From Larix sibirica (lineage: Eukaryota > Streptophyta > Pinopsida > Pinales > Pinaceae), in assembly GCA_004151065.3 (NCBI GenBank), contig NWUY0300031121.1, positions 63,218 through 78,546 on the forward strand: a DNA stretch of 15,329 bases, in the 5' to 3' direction. Each line of letters opens with the position of its first letter. The first letter of the stretch is position 1. Positions 7,006 to 15,329 of the stretch are shown piece after piece. The notes beneath the pieces are model-generated. The model had not been told where the DNA came from, made no database searches, and was given only the letters and a program-made list of their open reading frames with translations. The translations under genes were made by a program, and so were the position numbers.

Positions 7006-8337
7006 ATGGCAAGCACTACTAATCGCCTGCTCTCCCCAAAATCTCTTCTCCTTCGCCTTGTGATATCTCCATTACCACGCTTCTGTAGCACAGATACAGA
7101 GTTCTCACAAGTTGTCGAAACAGAGTGCTATACACCCAAAAAACCTCTCAACAATCTCAGGATCGAATCCAACCCACCAAAGATTTCTGAAATCTCCAAG
7201 CAATACCAATGCCCGCTCCCGAATCCCACCAAGCATACCAATTTCCAGCTCGAGACCAGATATCAATTCGATAAAGCTGTCAATATTTTCAGGACCGAAT
7301 CCGACCCAGAAAAGCTTGTTCAAATCTTCAAGGAATCAGCAGCGAAGCGGAGTATCCACCACCTCCAATCTATGTACAGGCTTACTGTGAAAAAATTAGC
7401 ATCCGCCAAACAATTCGACGCCATTGAAGAAATATTGGACCACTCTTTGCAGGTAAGCAAGCCATGTTCTGAGGATTTTGTTGCTTATATTATTATGCTT
7501 TATGGGAAAGCTGGAATGCCTCAACATGCCATTAAAACCTTCAATCAAATGAAAAGTCTCAATATTTCACCGACTGTCAAGTCCTTTAATGCCCTACTGA
7601 GTGCTCTTATTGAATCGAAATGCCCCAAATTGGCTCATGATTTCTATAAAGATATAGACAGCTTTGGTATATTAGCAAACCTGAAAACTGAAAAATTTGT
7701 TGTGAAGGCTATGTGTGAAATGAATGAGCATGAGTCTGCACTTACACTTCTAGATGAAATGAGAAAACATGGCTGTGAACGTCATAGTCCTATCTATAAT
7801 ACTATTTTATCGGCCTTCTACAAGCAAGGGAAATACATGGAGGCCGCTGATCTTTTGGCACAGATGTTCGAAACTGGCTGTGCAGATGTTTCAACATACA
7901 ACATCATGATGGGTATCCTCTGTGAAAGCGATAAAACTAGGGATGCTGAAAAACTTTTGGATGAAATGGTTTCTACAAGATTGAAACCGAATATTAGCCA
8001 CTTCAATACACTCATTGCTGGTTTTTGCAAGGACAATAATTTGACAGAGGCAAAAAGGATTTTTTCTGATATCTCTCGTAAGGGTTTTAAACCGGATGCA
8101 GTGACCTATTCCACCCTCATTTCTTTCCTATTAAAGGAAGGGGATTTCGACATGGCTTATGAGTACTGCATTGAGAGCATGCTTAGAAAATGGATGCCTA
8201 AACTGAAGATTGCAAAGATGCTTATTGATGGCCTTGTAAAAAACAATAAGGTTGAAAATGCTCGAAAGGTGATTGAAGGAAGGAAGAAGAATCTCCCTGC
8301 ATTTTGCCATAAGGATTTGGAAACTATCTCACCATGA
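7006..8337 (+). CDS. P-class pentatricopeptide repeat protein, probably mitochondrial
   Basis: An intact, intronless 443-residue frame with a strong start context (CAACCATGGCA). Residues 1-28 are rich in Arg, Ser, Leu and Thr with no acidic residue, as in a mitochondrial transit peptide. From residue 120 to 433 there are nine back-to-back PPR units of 34-35 residues, starting at about 120, 155, 190, 225, 260, 294, 329, 364 and 399. The best are those at 260-398, with YNTILSAFYKQGKYMEAADL, FNTLIAGFCKDNN and YSTLISFLLKEGD cores. No E, DYW or SMR domain follows, so it is P class, a type that binds organellar RNA and acts in its stability, splicing or translation. From memory, the IIMLYGKAGM block and the MLRKWMP...GLVKN end resemble Arabidopsis At1g80150-like proteins; this was not checked. 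A 132-bp in-frame partial duplication lies in the linker (residues 48-66 and 92-110). The frame has no stops while all neighbours are decayed, which supports function. Confidence 0.95.
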   Translation: MASTTNRLLSPKSLLLRLVISPLPRFCSTDTEFSQVVETECYTPKKPLNNLRIESNPPKISEISKQYQCPLPNPTKHTNFQLETRYQFDKAVNIFRTESDPEKLVQIFKESAAKRSIHHLQSMYRLTVKKLASAKQFDAIEEILDHSLQVSKPCSEDFVAYIIMLYGKAGMPQHAIKTFNQMKSLNISPTVKSFNALLSALIESKCPKLAHDFYKDIDSFGILANLKTEKFVVKAMCEMNEHESALTLLDEMRKHGCERHSPIYNTILSAFYKQGKYMEAADLLAQMFETGCADVSTYNIMMGILCESDKTRDAEKLLDEMVSTRLKPNISHFNTLIAGFCKDNNLTEAKRIFSDISRKGFKPDAVTYSTLISFLLKEGDFDMAYEYCIESMLRKWMPKLKIAKMLIDGLVKNNKVENARKVIEGRKKNLPAFCHKDLETISP

Positions 8338-9377
8338 ATCTTGTTCGAAGGGCAGCCCTAGACTGGTAGAGCTGTAAGAGTAAGGAGGGAGCAGCAGCAA
8401 GCTAGCCCAGCAGAACCATAAATTATTTACCCTAACACTTGTCATTTCAGAGTGAGAGAGGCTGGGAACGGATCAATGAACTTGATTGCACATTTTGTCC
8501 TTAATGAACTTGCCTGCAAAGGTGTGATTTGACAAGTGGAGGCACCTCAGAGGTTTTTCTCATTGATTTTTGACAATGTTAGTCAGGTTTGTCATAATAT
8601 TACAGGTTCAAAATAGTATTTTCTAAGAAGTTCTTATTGAACAAGTTCCATTAAATGGCTCGTCGTCCTCGCTGTCCTATATTGAAGTATATATTTTCAA
8701 TTTGAGTATTAACAGAGTAAAGTTGTTATTTCCCTCTCGGATGGTTTTTTTTTTCAGTAGCGTTTTCTTCAGTAGCAAAGTAAAGCTGTTCTTTATCTTT
8801 GGAATGGATGCCATGATGGAGTTGTTGATAGTGCATCGGTTAGAAGTATTATCCAACATATGTAAATTAGTCCCTGGAGGTTTCAAATTATGAGCAATTT
8901 ACTTAAATGTTTCAAATTGAGTTACATTTTCAGAAGTTTCATCAAATTATGAGCCCTTTACTTGTAAAGGTTTTAAAGTTAGACGGTAGATGTGGTTGAT
9001 AAAGTTTTAGATTATATAAATACTAAAACTGTTGTCTTGTGGTGTTAGATTTGTTGTATTGAACTGAATGAACTATTGGCACCAGTTTTAATGGTCTTCA
9101 TCAGCCTCATAATAAGACTTTAAACATGTTTTACAATTACATTCAACATAAAATAATTTATATATTCTACAAAATTAATTATTTTCTTTGTATCGCCTAA
9201 GCCAATGGAAAGTCCATATACTTGTCTTTGTCTTATGACATGGATAATAGCTAAGCCAATTCTAACATTCTATTTTCAAGTACTTTTAGCGATTGCAAAT
9301 GCATTTGTAATAACTTTATTATACAAGAGATAGATTGGGAACCTATCTTAATTTCATTGAAATAAGGAAACTTTAAA
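8338..9377. other. Downstream spacer, no gene seen
   Basis: The first few hundred bases should hold the 3' UTR of the PPR gene. I see no convincing AATAAA, only AT-rich text near 8600-8700 that could serve for polyadenylation. A short open frame at 8702-8893 has low-complexity Phe/Ser/Leu content and a shadow on the other strand, so I do not call it. Two short direct repeats occur at about 8884-8912 and 8944-8973, sharing TCAAATTATGAGC and TTTACTT. The rest is AT-rich spacer. Confidence 0.5.
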
Positions 9378-9392
9378 TAAAAAAAAAAAAAA
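9378..9392. repeat. A-tract, possible retroelement tail
   Basis: A run of 14 or more A residues follows AAACTTTAAAT. It could be the poly(A) tail of a LINE or SINE inserted on the plus strand, but no matching body is recognised upstream. It may also be simple slippage. Confidence 0.4.
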
Positions 9393-9524
9393 TGTCTCAT
9401 AAAAGATTATCGATTTTATCTTTGAATCTTTTTATGTGGCATCTCAACCCAACACCCCTAGCCAGAAGATGAGCAGCCATGAAACAAGAGGCATCAAAAT
9501 TATAGCCCTCAAAAACCATATCTT

Positions 9525-9658
9525 TATAATCCTAGTAGAGAAAAAGTCCTCAGGAAGCCTATGATTAAGTAAATGCATCCATAGTGAAAAGTATAATCCC
9601 AGTAGAGAAAAAGTCCTCAGGAAGCCTATGATTAAGTAAATGCATCCATAGTGAAAAG
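9525..9658. repeat. Tandem duplication, 67-bp unit, two copies
   Basis: Unit 1 (9525-9591) and unit 2 (9592-9658) start TATAATCC and end GTGAAAAG. They differ by a single T/C change (9533 and 9600), so the duplication is recent. The minus-strand open frame of 97 codons (9737-9444) crosses the repeat and exists partly because of it. That frame is hydrophobic with no recognised domain and is not called as a gene. Confidence 0.95.
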
Positions 9659-9660
9659 TA

Positions 9661-10998
9661 ATAAAATGCAATGGATTATTCTTGGCAACCAAATGACCAT
9701 GACCAGATTTAAATATAAAGATACACAACTTGCACATTCATATATTTCATGACAGAAATAACATTAATTTGCATATCCATAGGCAAGCACATAACACTTA
9801 TCTTTCAACAAAAGATCGTTCAGGAAATTGGCATTGTATGAGCAATTTTCCACCTAGTTGTAGGCATCCAAAGTAGATACCACTTTCAAGCCAGGCTATG
9901 AGGCTGCCAAGATGAAGGAACCAAGCTATAGGGTTCTAGCTCACTCATCCCAACTCATTTGCTTTCACACTGCCTATTTGCTCCTTACATTTTTTAAACT
10001 TAGGCATTTCCTCCATGCATCAAAGAACAATGTTGCTCTTTCATTGTCCTACACAATACAAAGAAGGCATTCCTTTTATTTGCTCTATAGTCCCTAAGAG
10101 ATATTCTTTGCTTCTAGTGCTCTTTCATGTAGGCAAAAAGAATCCAAACTATTGAATGTGTTTTGGGAATAGCCCATAAAATAACACTTGGCTACCAAGC
10201 TTCCAATGAGCAACAAATACACAATGGATGAAGAATTACCAACTTTCCCATCATCTATACTCTCCTACAACCATCTAGCCCTCATTCAAGGTTTATGATT
10301 TCCTCTTTTTGGTGTTGATTTGGTTAATTTCCAATTGGGTGTGCAGTGAGCAAGGAGAATAGTGCATGAGAAGGTTCTAACATTAAGACAAGAGGTAGAA
10401 TTAAATGAATGCCAAAATGAGAGAGTTGAGGGAAATGATGGCTGACATTTCTTTTGTTAGGAGAAATGAAGCACTCTTACACTTCTCCATAATGATCGTA
10501 CTCTTAGCCATGTGTTAAAAACTACATGAAAAAATCTCCCTACCAACCTCTACATGCATTCAATGATTAGGTTATTAAGTCAAATGAGGTAGGTGGCTTC
10601 ATTAAAAGCAAACGATGGAAAAATATATGAGATCTAATGCTGACACTTGACAATAGAGAATTACTTTCCCATAGGCCCCTTTTCATTTTCCATTTGATGG
10701 AATCATAGCTAGTCTCAAGCTGTCTTCATCCATCTTAGTCCATTATATATTATATTCTAGCATTAATATTTACATAGCTTTAGTTCACCATCGCAAACCA
10801 AGCCCTCTCCATAAAAATATATTTACATAATTATATTCCATCCATTTACTAGTAGGGCATTGGCCTTGAGCTCCACATGAATCCATACTAGCATATTTAC
10901 AACATTTACAAATGAAGTCATTTATTTAAGCTCACATGGCTTGACTTTTCTCATTCATTTACAATTTTTACATGATTTGATGCAATACATTCCAGAGG
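9661..10998. other. Spacer and probable LTR sequence, no gene seen
   Basis: No supported coding region. The right part, up to 11017, must include the 3' LTR of the minus-strand Ty3/gypsy element, because a polypurine tract and TG edge sit at 11017-11030. The far end of that LTR (a TG on the plus strand) could not be fixed, since no second LTR copy is in the window for comparison. On the minus strand near 10200-10100 a short CYFMGYSQNT string faintly recalls the copia integrase region but is too weak to call. Confidence 0.4.
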
Positions 10999-11656
10999 TC
11001 AAGAAAAAGGTATTACATTCCCCTCTCCCTTATAATAGCATTGGCATTGGTACAACTTGAGATCAAGGAAAAAATGGGTATGCCTCCTCATGAGATACTC
11101 TAGCTCCCATGGAGCCTCATCGAGGCCAAAGTGCTTCCATTGCACATTTATTGGTTTGATGGCTCGTTTTTGGAGCAATGTTACTTTCTTGTCTAGGATG
11201 CCTAGTGGCTCTGTTTGGAACTCTTCCCCTTGTTCCACCTAGATCACAACTCAATCAATGAGATGGTTAGGGCATGTACACATTTCTTAAACAAAGAAAC
11301 ATGAAAATATTGTGAGATCTAATGTTAGCAAACAATCCAAGTCTATATGCAATTGGACCTATCCTATAAAGGACTTCAAATGAATCGCAATATCTAGGTG
11401 TTAGTTTGGCACAACTTCTAAGCTTCAAGAAACTTTTCCTTGGCTTCACTCTAATGAAGACATAATTCCCAAAACTAAATTCTCTATGCACTTGTTCTTC
11501 TCTGCATAACATTTTTTCCTCATCATGGGCTACTTTTAAGTTTTGCATATTTTTAACAATTACTTGCGTCATTTCCCTGAGCTTTTGACGCAGGAGCATC
11601 TTTGGGCTCCGGAAATCCGCATCACCCAAAAACATTTTAAATTTTGTACAGGTCAA
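10999..11656 (-). pseudogene. Ty3/gypsy chromovirus-type pol, 3' end (integrase C-terminus and chromodomain)
   Basis: Read on the minus strand, 11656-11267 matches the integrase C-terminal part: LREMTQVIVKNMQNLKVAHD, FSFGNYVFIRVKPRKS, KLTPRYCDSFEVLYRIG and an IRSHNIFMFLCLRNVY end (family pattern 'KL.PRy.GPFeil.riG..AYrL.LP..i.NVFHVS.Lk.y'). A frame change and two stops (TGA near 11248 and TAG near 11236) follow. The next piece (11238-10999) reads LGILDKKVTLLQKRAIKPIN, then VQWKHFGLDEAPWELE, a chromodomain. In intact elements this tail directs integration to marked chromatin. Everything upstream (gag, protease, RT, integrase core) is missing at about 11660, where another element begins. It is non-functional. 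Confidence 0.88.
11008..11030 (-). other. Polypurine tract and 3' LTR edge of the minus-strand Ty3/gypsy element
   Basis: On the minus strand the sequence reads AGGGAGAGGGGAA (11030-11018) directly followed by TGTAATACC (11017 downward). A purine run right before a TG is the classic plus-strand primer and LTR boundary of LTR retrotransposons. It comes just after the chromodomain, where it is expected in chromoviruses. The pol frame overlaps the LTR edge by a few codons, which is common. Confidence 0.8.
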
Positions 11657-11689
11657 ATTAGGATGAATAAGGATGGCTGCAATTCCATT

Positions 11690-12413
11690 TTGCAGCTTGG
11701 GTTGTTACTCCTTGTCATAAATGACTGTGCTGCTACAACTCCAAGTTACAACAATTATGTGTTGTTACTTATGTGCTGCTACAACTCCGAGTTACGACAC
11801 TTATGTTTTGTTGCTATAACTCCACACTAGAGGATTTATGTGTTGTTACAACTCCATGCTTTAGGGATTACAATGTGATTTCGTATTTTCCCTACTCCAT
11901 CACTCATCCACGTGGTTCGTAATGATGGTTTACTATGTGGCAAGTGCGTTGGAAGAATGGGCAGCGAGATTGGGTAACGGTGGGTAGTTGAACCACCGTA
12001 ATTGTTCATCTCCCAACGTCTTGAAATTGAAACGACAAAAGGCCGAAGGAAAACTTAAAAAGACGGAAGGAAGGTTGAAGAAGGGGTTGGTTGAGTTGAT
12101 TGAGGTGGGTCGCAGAGGATTGTAGTTGGTTTCTAGTTGGTTGCAAGAGTCGAATAAGGGACAAATTGTTCAAGAGAAGACTACGTTGTTGCAGTAGATG
12201 CGTAGGCTGAGTCAGCTCTTGAGGAAGAGGATGTATTATGTAATTTCAACCATCTGGTAAACTAGAAGAAATTCTGTAATTAATGAAAAGGCAAGGATTA
12301 TGGACTGTTAGTAATGCAAAGAATTACTAAAGCATTATGAATGATGTTGTGTACTTTGAAGGCACGACATAGCCATGTCGCTGTTAGACTTGTTACAGGG
12401 TCTTGTTGTTGCA
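11690..12413 (+). mobile_element. Candidate 5' LTR of a plus-strand LTR element
   Basis: This stretch ends in GTTGCA, five bases before a primer-binding-site-like sequence, so it should be a 5' LTR. It contains a degenerate repeat array (11701-11856), a change to GC-richer text near 11900-12120, and A/T-rich text near 12240-12330 that could hold the polyadenylation site. The left border is uncertain, because the minus-strand gypsy relic stops near 11650-11690. It does not start with the TGTAACGCCCC seen at 15271, so it is either truncated at its head or belongs to a different element. Confidence 0.4.
11701..11856 (+). repeat. Degenerate repeat array with a TACAACTCC core
   Basis: A G(C/T)TG(C/T)TACAACTCC-like core occurs at about 11729-11742, 11775-11788, 11810-11823 (TATAACTCC) and 11842-11855, with a shorter GTTGTTACTCC at 11701-11711. 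Spacings are about 46, 35 and 32 bp, and a TTATGTGTTGTT-type linker recurs between them. Short tandem arrays of this kind are common near the start of an LTR, in the U3 region, and may hold promoter elements. Confidence 0.7.
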
Positions 12414-12418
12414 TCAAG

Positions 12419-12429
12419 TGGTATCCGAG
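12419..12429 (+). other. Primer-binding-site-like sequence, initiator tRNA-Met type
   Basis: TGGTATCCGAG differs at one position from TGGTATCAGAG, the usual plant LTR retrotransposon site complementary to the 3' end of initiator tRNA-Met. It is preceded by ...GTTGCA and a five-base spacer (TCAAG), the arrangement expected after a 5' LTR. It sets the element on the plus strand. Confidence 0.65.
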
Positions 12430-13057
12430 TGGGTTTCGCTCTGGGATGGCGCCTTAGATTTGCTTATGGGAATGGGGTAACTGAACGCCTTGATTTTGGT
12501 GGGTATTCATCCCAGTGCTAAAAGACAAGGTTAGTTACAGAGTTTGGAGTTATGACCTATGGATGGTAGTTAGGTTTAGGACTATTGGAAGACTTGTGAG
12601 AAGGACTCCAAGGAGAGGAGAAGCAACGCATGGGAGTACAAGAAATCAAGAGTTTGAAGGATAGAGAAAAATTGTAGAGCTATCCGATATTTTTTTTGTT
12701 AATCCTATGGAAATTGCTTCCAGGAAACTTGTTCCTTGTAGAGATTGTGGTTGCGTTGAGACCCGAGTGAAGGTTGTTGCAGCAAGGAAATTGTTGGAAG
12801 TGGAGTTTGTGGGAGACAATGCCAATGAGGTAGGTATGCAATTGGTAGTTAGTTGAGGATTATGAGGCGAGCATGTGAATAGACATCCACAAAGAGGAAC
12901 AACCCTAGGAGGTGTGAGGAGCCAAGGGAATTATATAATCAACAAAACAAAAAAATGAAGACAATTAAGAACGATTGTGGAGAAAATTAGAGAATGGTAG
13001 AGGTTTGCAAGTGATAGTTGCAAATAAGAAAAAAGAAAAAGAAAAAGATAGTGCAGT
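12430..13057 (+). other. Leader between primer site and first decayed ORF
   Basis: About 630 bp with no supported ORF. It is purine-rich on the plus strand, ending in an A/G run (13028-13050) shortly before the ATG pair at 13058. This fits the untranslated leader of an LTR element or a region where a former ORF is too decayed to read. A short frame at about 12709-12850 (with RKLVPCRDCGCVETRVKVVA) is not recognised. Confidence 0.35.
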
Positions 13058-14152
13058 ATGATGGCTCAAATGGGTAAGAAAGGAAACCCAAGAGATGATG
13101 AAATGGCCAGAATGCAAGAATTTATGGAGATGGTAGAGAGCCTAGCAAGAATTCTACAAAAGAAGAAGATAGTGGAGGATAAACGACTACTATAGAAGTA
13201 TTTTATAGATTTCTTGAAAGGACGATTGGATGGTTTGGAAAGCAATCCAAGGGGGAATCATGTACATTTGGATTTTGAAGGTCAAGAAGAGTCACGGAAT
13301 TAAAAAATATAACAGTCTACATTGGAGAATGTGGGTAGTAGATACACAAAACCTCCAAGGACTTAAGAGGTCAAGAAGGATGAAGAAAAACCTAGTTTGA
13401 GCCTTGGTGAGAGCGATGTAAGGAGAGTTGAAGAGCCTGTGATAGTATGCTATCGTGAAGAAGAAGAAAATGAAGAGTGTGATGAGGAAGAATATGTACC
13501 AGAGATGCTGAACATATCGAATGAAAAGGGATGGATATTATAGGTTCAGTTAGAAACTTAAGAATCCCATGTATCATGCAATGAATTTGTTGTTTTTACA
13601 GGTGGAAAGGAAAGCAGTGAAGAAGATGACCTTACAGGTCACAAGGTTTCCAATGACATAAAAACAGAAGATGGCAATAGGAGAACCGAGATTCCAAATC
13701 CAAAGAGGGATGAAGACAATCAAGAAGGTACTGCAGAAGTTGACCTTACAGGACATGAATATTTTGATGACAATGAATTAGTGTTTGTCAAAGAATGCTC
13801 TAGTGGAGAACTTGAGACCAAATTTGTTGCAGCAGGATAAATAGGGAAAGAAGTTGCAGCAGAACATATGCAAGAGAATTTGGATTGGATTCCAAGTGAT
13901 AATGATGTTTTGGAGAAGACCACAAAGCTTTTGTTGATAGGAAGGAGGGAACTTCTATCCATGAGGAAAATGGGAAATTTAACCATGTGGAGGATGAACT
14001 CCAGGAAGTTGCGACAAATAACCATGCACATCTTGGAAAGGGAGTGATGAGTAGATTCAATATTATGAAGAACGCCCCAGCTGAAGTGAAAGAATACCCA
14101 TTGCAACAGAAGAATGGAAGGGTACAACAATTGAAGGACAAAGAAGATAATT
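13058..14152 (+). pseudogene. Decayed acidic ORF of the plus-strand LTR-type element
   Basis: From ATG-ATG at 13058 one frame can be followed for about 280 codons through eight stops. It shifts by one near 13900-13910 and then stays open to TAA at about 14150. The N-terminus has EMARMQEFMEMVESLARIL, a likely helix or short coiled coil. The middle is very acidic (REEEENEECDEEEYVPEML), and two DLTGH motifs occur about 37 residues apart. The end is charged (KEYPLQQKNGRVQQLKDKED). Several stops sit where Gln or Trp would be one transition away. The position after a leader and primer site suggests a gag-like or accessory protein. I see no CCHC zinc knuckle and no capsid signature. Family unknown. 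Confidence 0.5.
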
Positions 14153-15268
14153 AAGACAAAAGCATGTTCAAATTTGGAAATACTATCCAAGGAAACAACT
14201 GCACAAGGATGCTTGTCGTTGAAGGTATGTCATGTGTTGCATTGTTTGATTTGATGATAATGTACAATGAAGGAAGGAAAAATTATGCATGTGAAGTAAC
14301 CTTGATTGTTGAATGTGGAGTGAGGACAATAGATGACAAATTGAAGAGGATTGTGACACTGTTAAGCTCACAAGAATACATGCTTAAATTGATGATGTGT
14401 TCTATATTCTTCCAATAAAAACTTGTGTGGAAATCAGATCTCCAAGGGGGAAAGGAGTAGAATACTTGGAACCGAAAGAGAAGGTGGAAAGGTTATGAAG
14501 GGGCAAAGGATATGCAAGGGATGCATAGGTGTAACAATGTTGAGTTTGGTGGAAGGAATGTAACATTAGCTTGTATTGTTGAATGGGTGGTCACCTTGTT
14601 GAGTGGGACACAACAAAGGAAGTTGCTAGTGTGATAAGAAAGAGCAGATCTCATATGATAGAGGAAGAGTTGAAAACTAATCAATTTCAGAAAATGGGAA
14701 TTACAGCAGCAGAACAAATCATGGATGGTTGTAACATGCCATGGACAGAGGATTCATTGTTTTCCTTAACATGTTTAATGTTATGTTTGCGGGTACAACA
14801 AAAGCATGTGAGAATACACATGGAAAGAAACGATTCCAATAAAACAGCCCGACATTATGGAGGATTGGTTATGGCAAGAAGATGTATGTTTTATATCAGG
14901 AGTACATGGAGAATCATTGAAAATTAATGTTTATGTTGAAGATAGAAGAGCAGACTGGATTTTCTGTGGGTACATTGATTAAGGAAACATTTTGTGGGTT
15001 TTCCATAAGCATGATTGAGGAAAGGGAAACTCAGTTGGTGTTTATTGGGAGTTTTCCCATTAGAATGAGAACTTGTGTGAGAAGCATGAACACCATGTGG
15101 AAGAAGCATGTTGTCTGGGTGAACAAGGAACAAATGGAGCTTAGGATGCATATGGACATTTCTGGAAATGAAATGGTGAGTATATTGTAGCATTGCGAGC
15201 AGGATAACCAAATGAATGATGTTTTACTTTGGAGGATTGTAGCAAAGGAACATTTGTGTACAAAGCAG
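14153..15268 (+). pseudogene. Second decayed coding-like stretch of the plus-strand LTR-type element
   Basis: Several open pieces remain: 14164-14418, 14583-14927 and 14927-15190. From 14812 a competing frame reads EYTWKETIPIKQPDIMEDWL, then WQEDVCFISGVHGESLKINV and later GKGNSVGVYWEFSH, and can be followed to the candidate LTR at 15271 through seven stops. That frame has more protein-like composition (Trp, Gly, Asp, Cys) than the Met/Ile/Arg-rich alternative ending at 15190. I recognise no protease, RT, RNase H or integrase motif. It could be a captured host gene fragment or an element-specific ORF. Confidence 0.35.
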
Positions 15269-15270
15269 AT

Positions 15271-15329
15271 GTAACGCCCCGTTTTGACATTACTACCTGA
15301 ACTACTATTATATGTTGTATTTGTTTGAT
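15271..15329 (+). mobile_element. Candidate LTR start, cut by the window edge
   Basis: TGTAACGCCCCGTTTTGACA begins at 15271. A TGTAAC(A/G)CCCC head is common for LTRs of plant Ty3/gypsy elements. The preceding bases (CAAAGCAGA) are only weakly purine-rich, so there is no clear polypurine tract. No copy of this head is found in the candidate 5' LTR at 11690-12413, so the pairing of the two is unproven. Confidence 0.4.

Noticed and set aside
7105-7390. Open frames on both strands inside the PPR gene
   Set aside because: They are shadows of the PPR reading frame and have no domain or start of their own.
9444-9737. Minus-strand 97-codon hydrophobic frame
   Set aside because: It runs through a recent 67-bp tandem duplication, which extends the frame artificially, and no family is recognised.
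10090-10210. Possible copia integrase fragment on the minus strand (CYFMGYSQNT)
   Set aside because: Only one short string resembles the family; the flanking residues do not fit and stops are frequent.
13574-14190. Minus-strand open frames of 60-156 codons
   Set aside because: They are antisense to the acidic plus-strand ORF; the Glu-rich GAA/GAG codons read as Phe/Leu/Ser-rich minus-strand text with few stops.
1-15329. CRISPR array, bacterial operon or phage content
   Set aside because: No regularly spaced identical repeats, and gene structure and mobile elements are those of a plant nuclear genome.

Overview
This window looks like nuclear DNA from a seed plant with a large, repeat-rich genome. 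A gymnosperm (conifer-like) source is my best guess, from the dense, old, decayed LINE and LTR elements and the AT-rich spacers; this is inference. There is one convincing intact protein gene: an intronless mitochondrial-type pentatricopeptide repeat (PPR) protein at 7006-8337 on the + strand. It has a plausible TATA box, an upstream ORF in its leader and a strong start-codon context.

Region by region. Positions 1-2400 hold spacer DNA: a possible partial coding remnant at the left edge, several tandem or direct duplications (70 bp, 96-bp period, and about 290 bp), a microsatellite and three tRNA-derived SINE-like heads. Positions about 2670-6530 hold two degenerate L1-type LINE copies lying tail to tail. 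The + strand copy (about 2669-4197) has a DUF4283-like ORF1 piece joined directly to post-RT, zf-RVT and RNase H pieces, with no RT. The - strand copy (about 6530-4138) keeps RT, post-RT, zf-RVT and RNase H in order, with frameshifts and stops. A near-perfect 37-bp inverted repeat (6522-6605) sits at the truncated 5' edge of the - copy, about 190 bp before the PPR promoter.

From 8338 to 10998 I see no gene, only a 67-bp tandem duplication, an A-tract and probably LTR sequence. Positions 10999-11656 (- strand) are the 3' end of a Ty3/gypsy chromovirus-type pol (integrase C-terminus plus chromodomain), followed by a clear polypurine tract and LTR edge at 11017. From about 11690 to the right end lies a second LTR-type element on the + strand. 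It has a candidate 5' LTR, a tRNA-iMet-like primer binding site at 12419, a decayed acidic ORF (13058-14152) and a second decayed coding-like stretch (to about 15268). A possible LTR start, TGTAACGCCCC, is at 15271. No protease, RT, RNase H or integrase is visible in it, so it looks like a non-autonomous element with unrecognised ORFs. This is the most novel item here.

The transposon relics share one decay pattern: many in-frame stops fall where the family expects Trp, Gln or Arg, as expected from C-to-T decay of methylated DNA. The PPR frame is clean, which supports it being a functional gene inside a repeat landscape.
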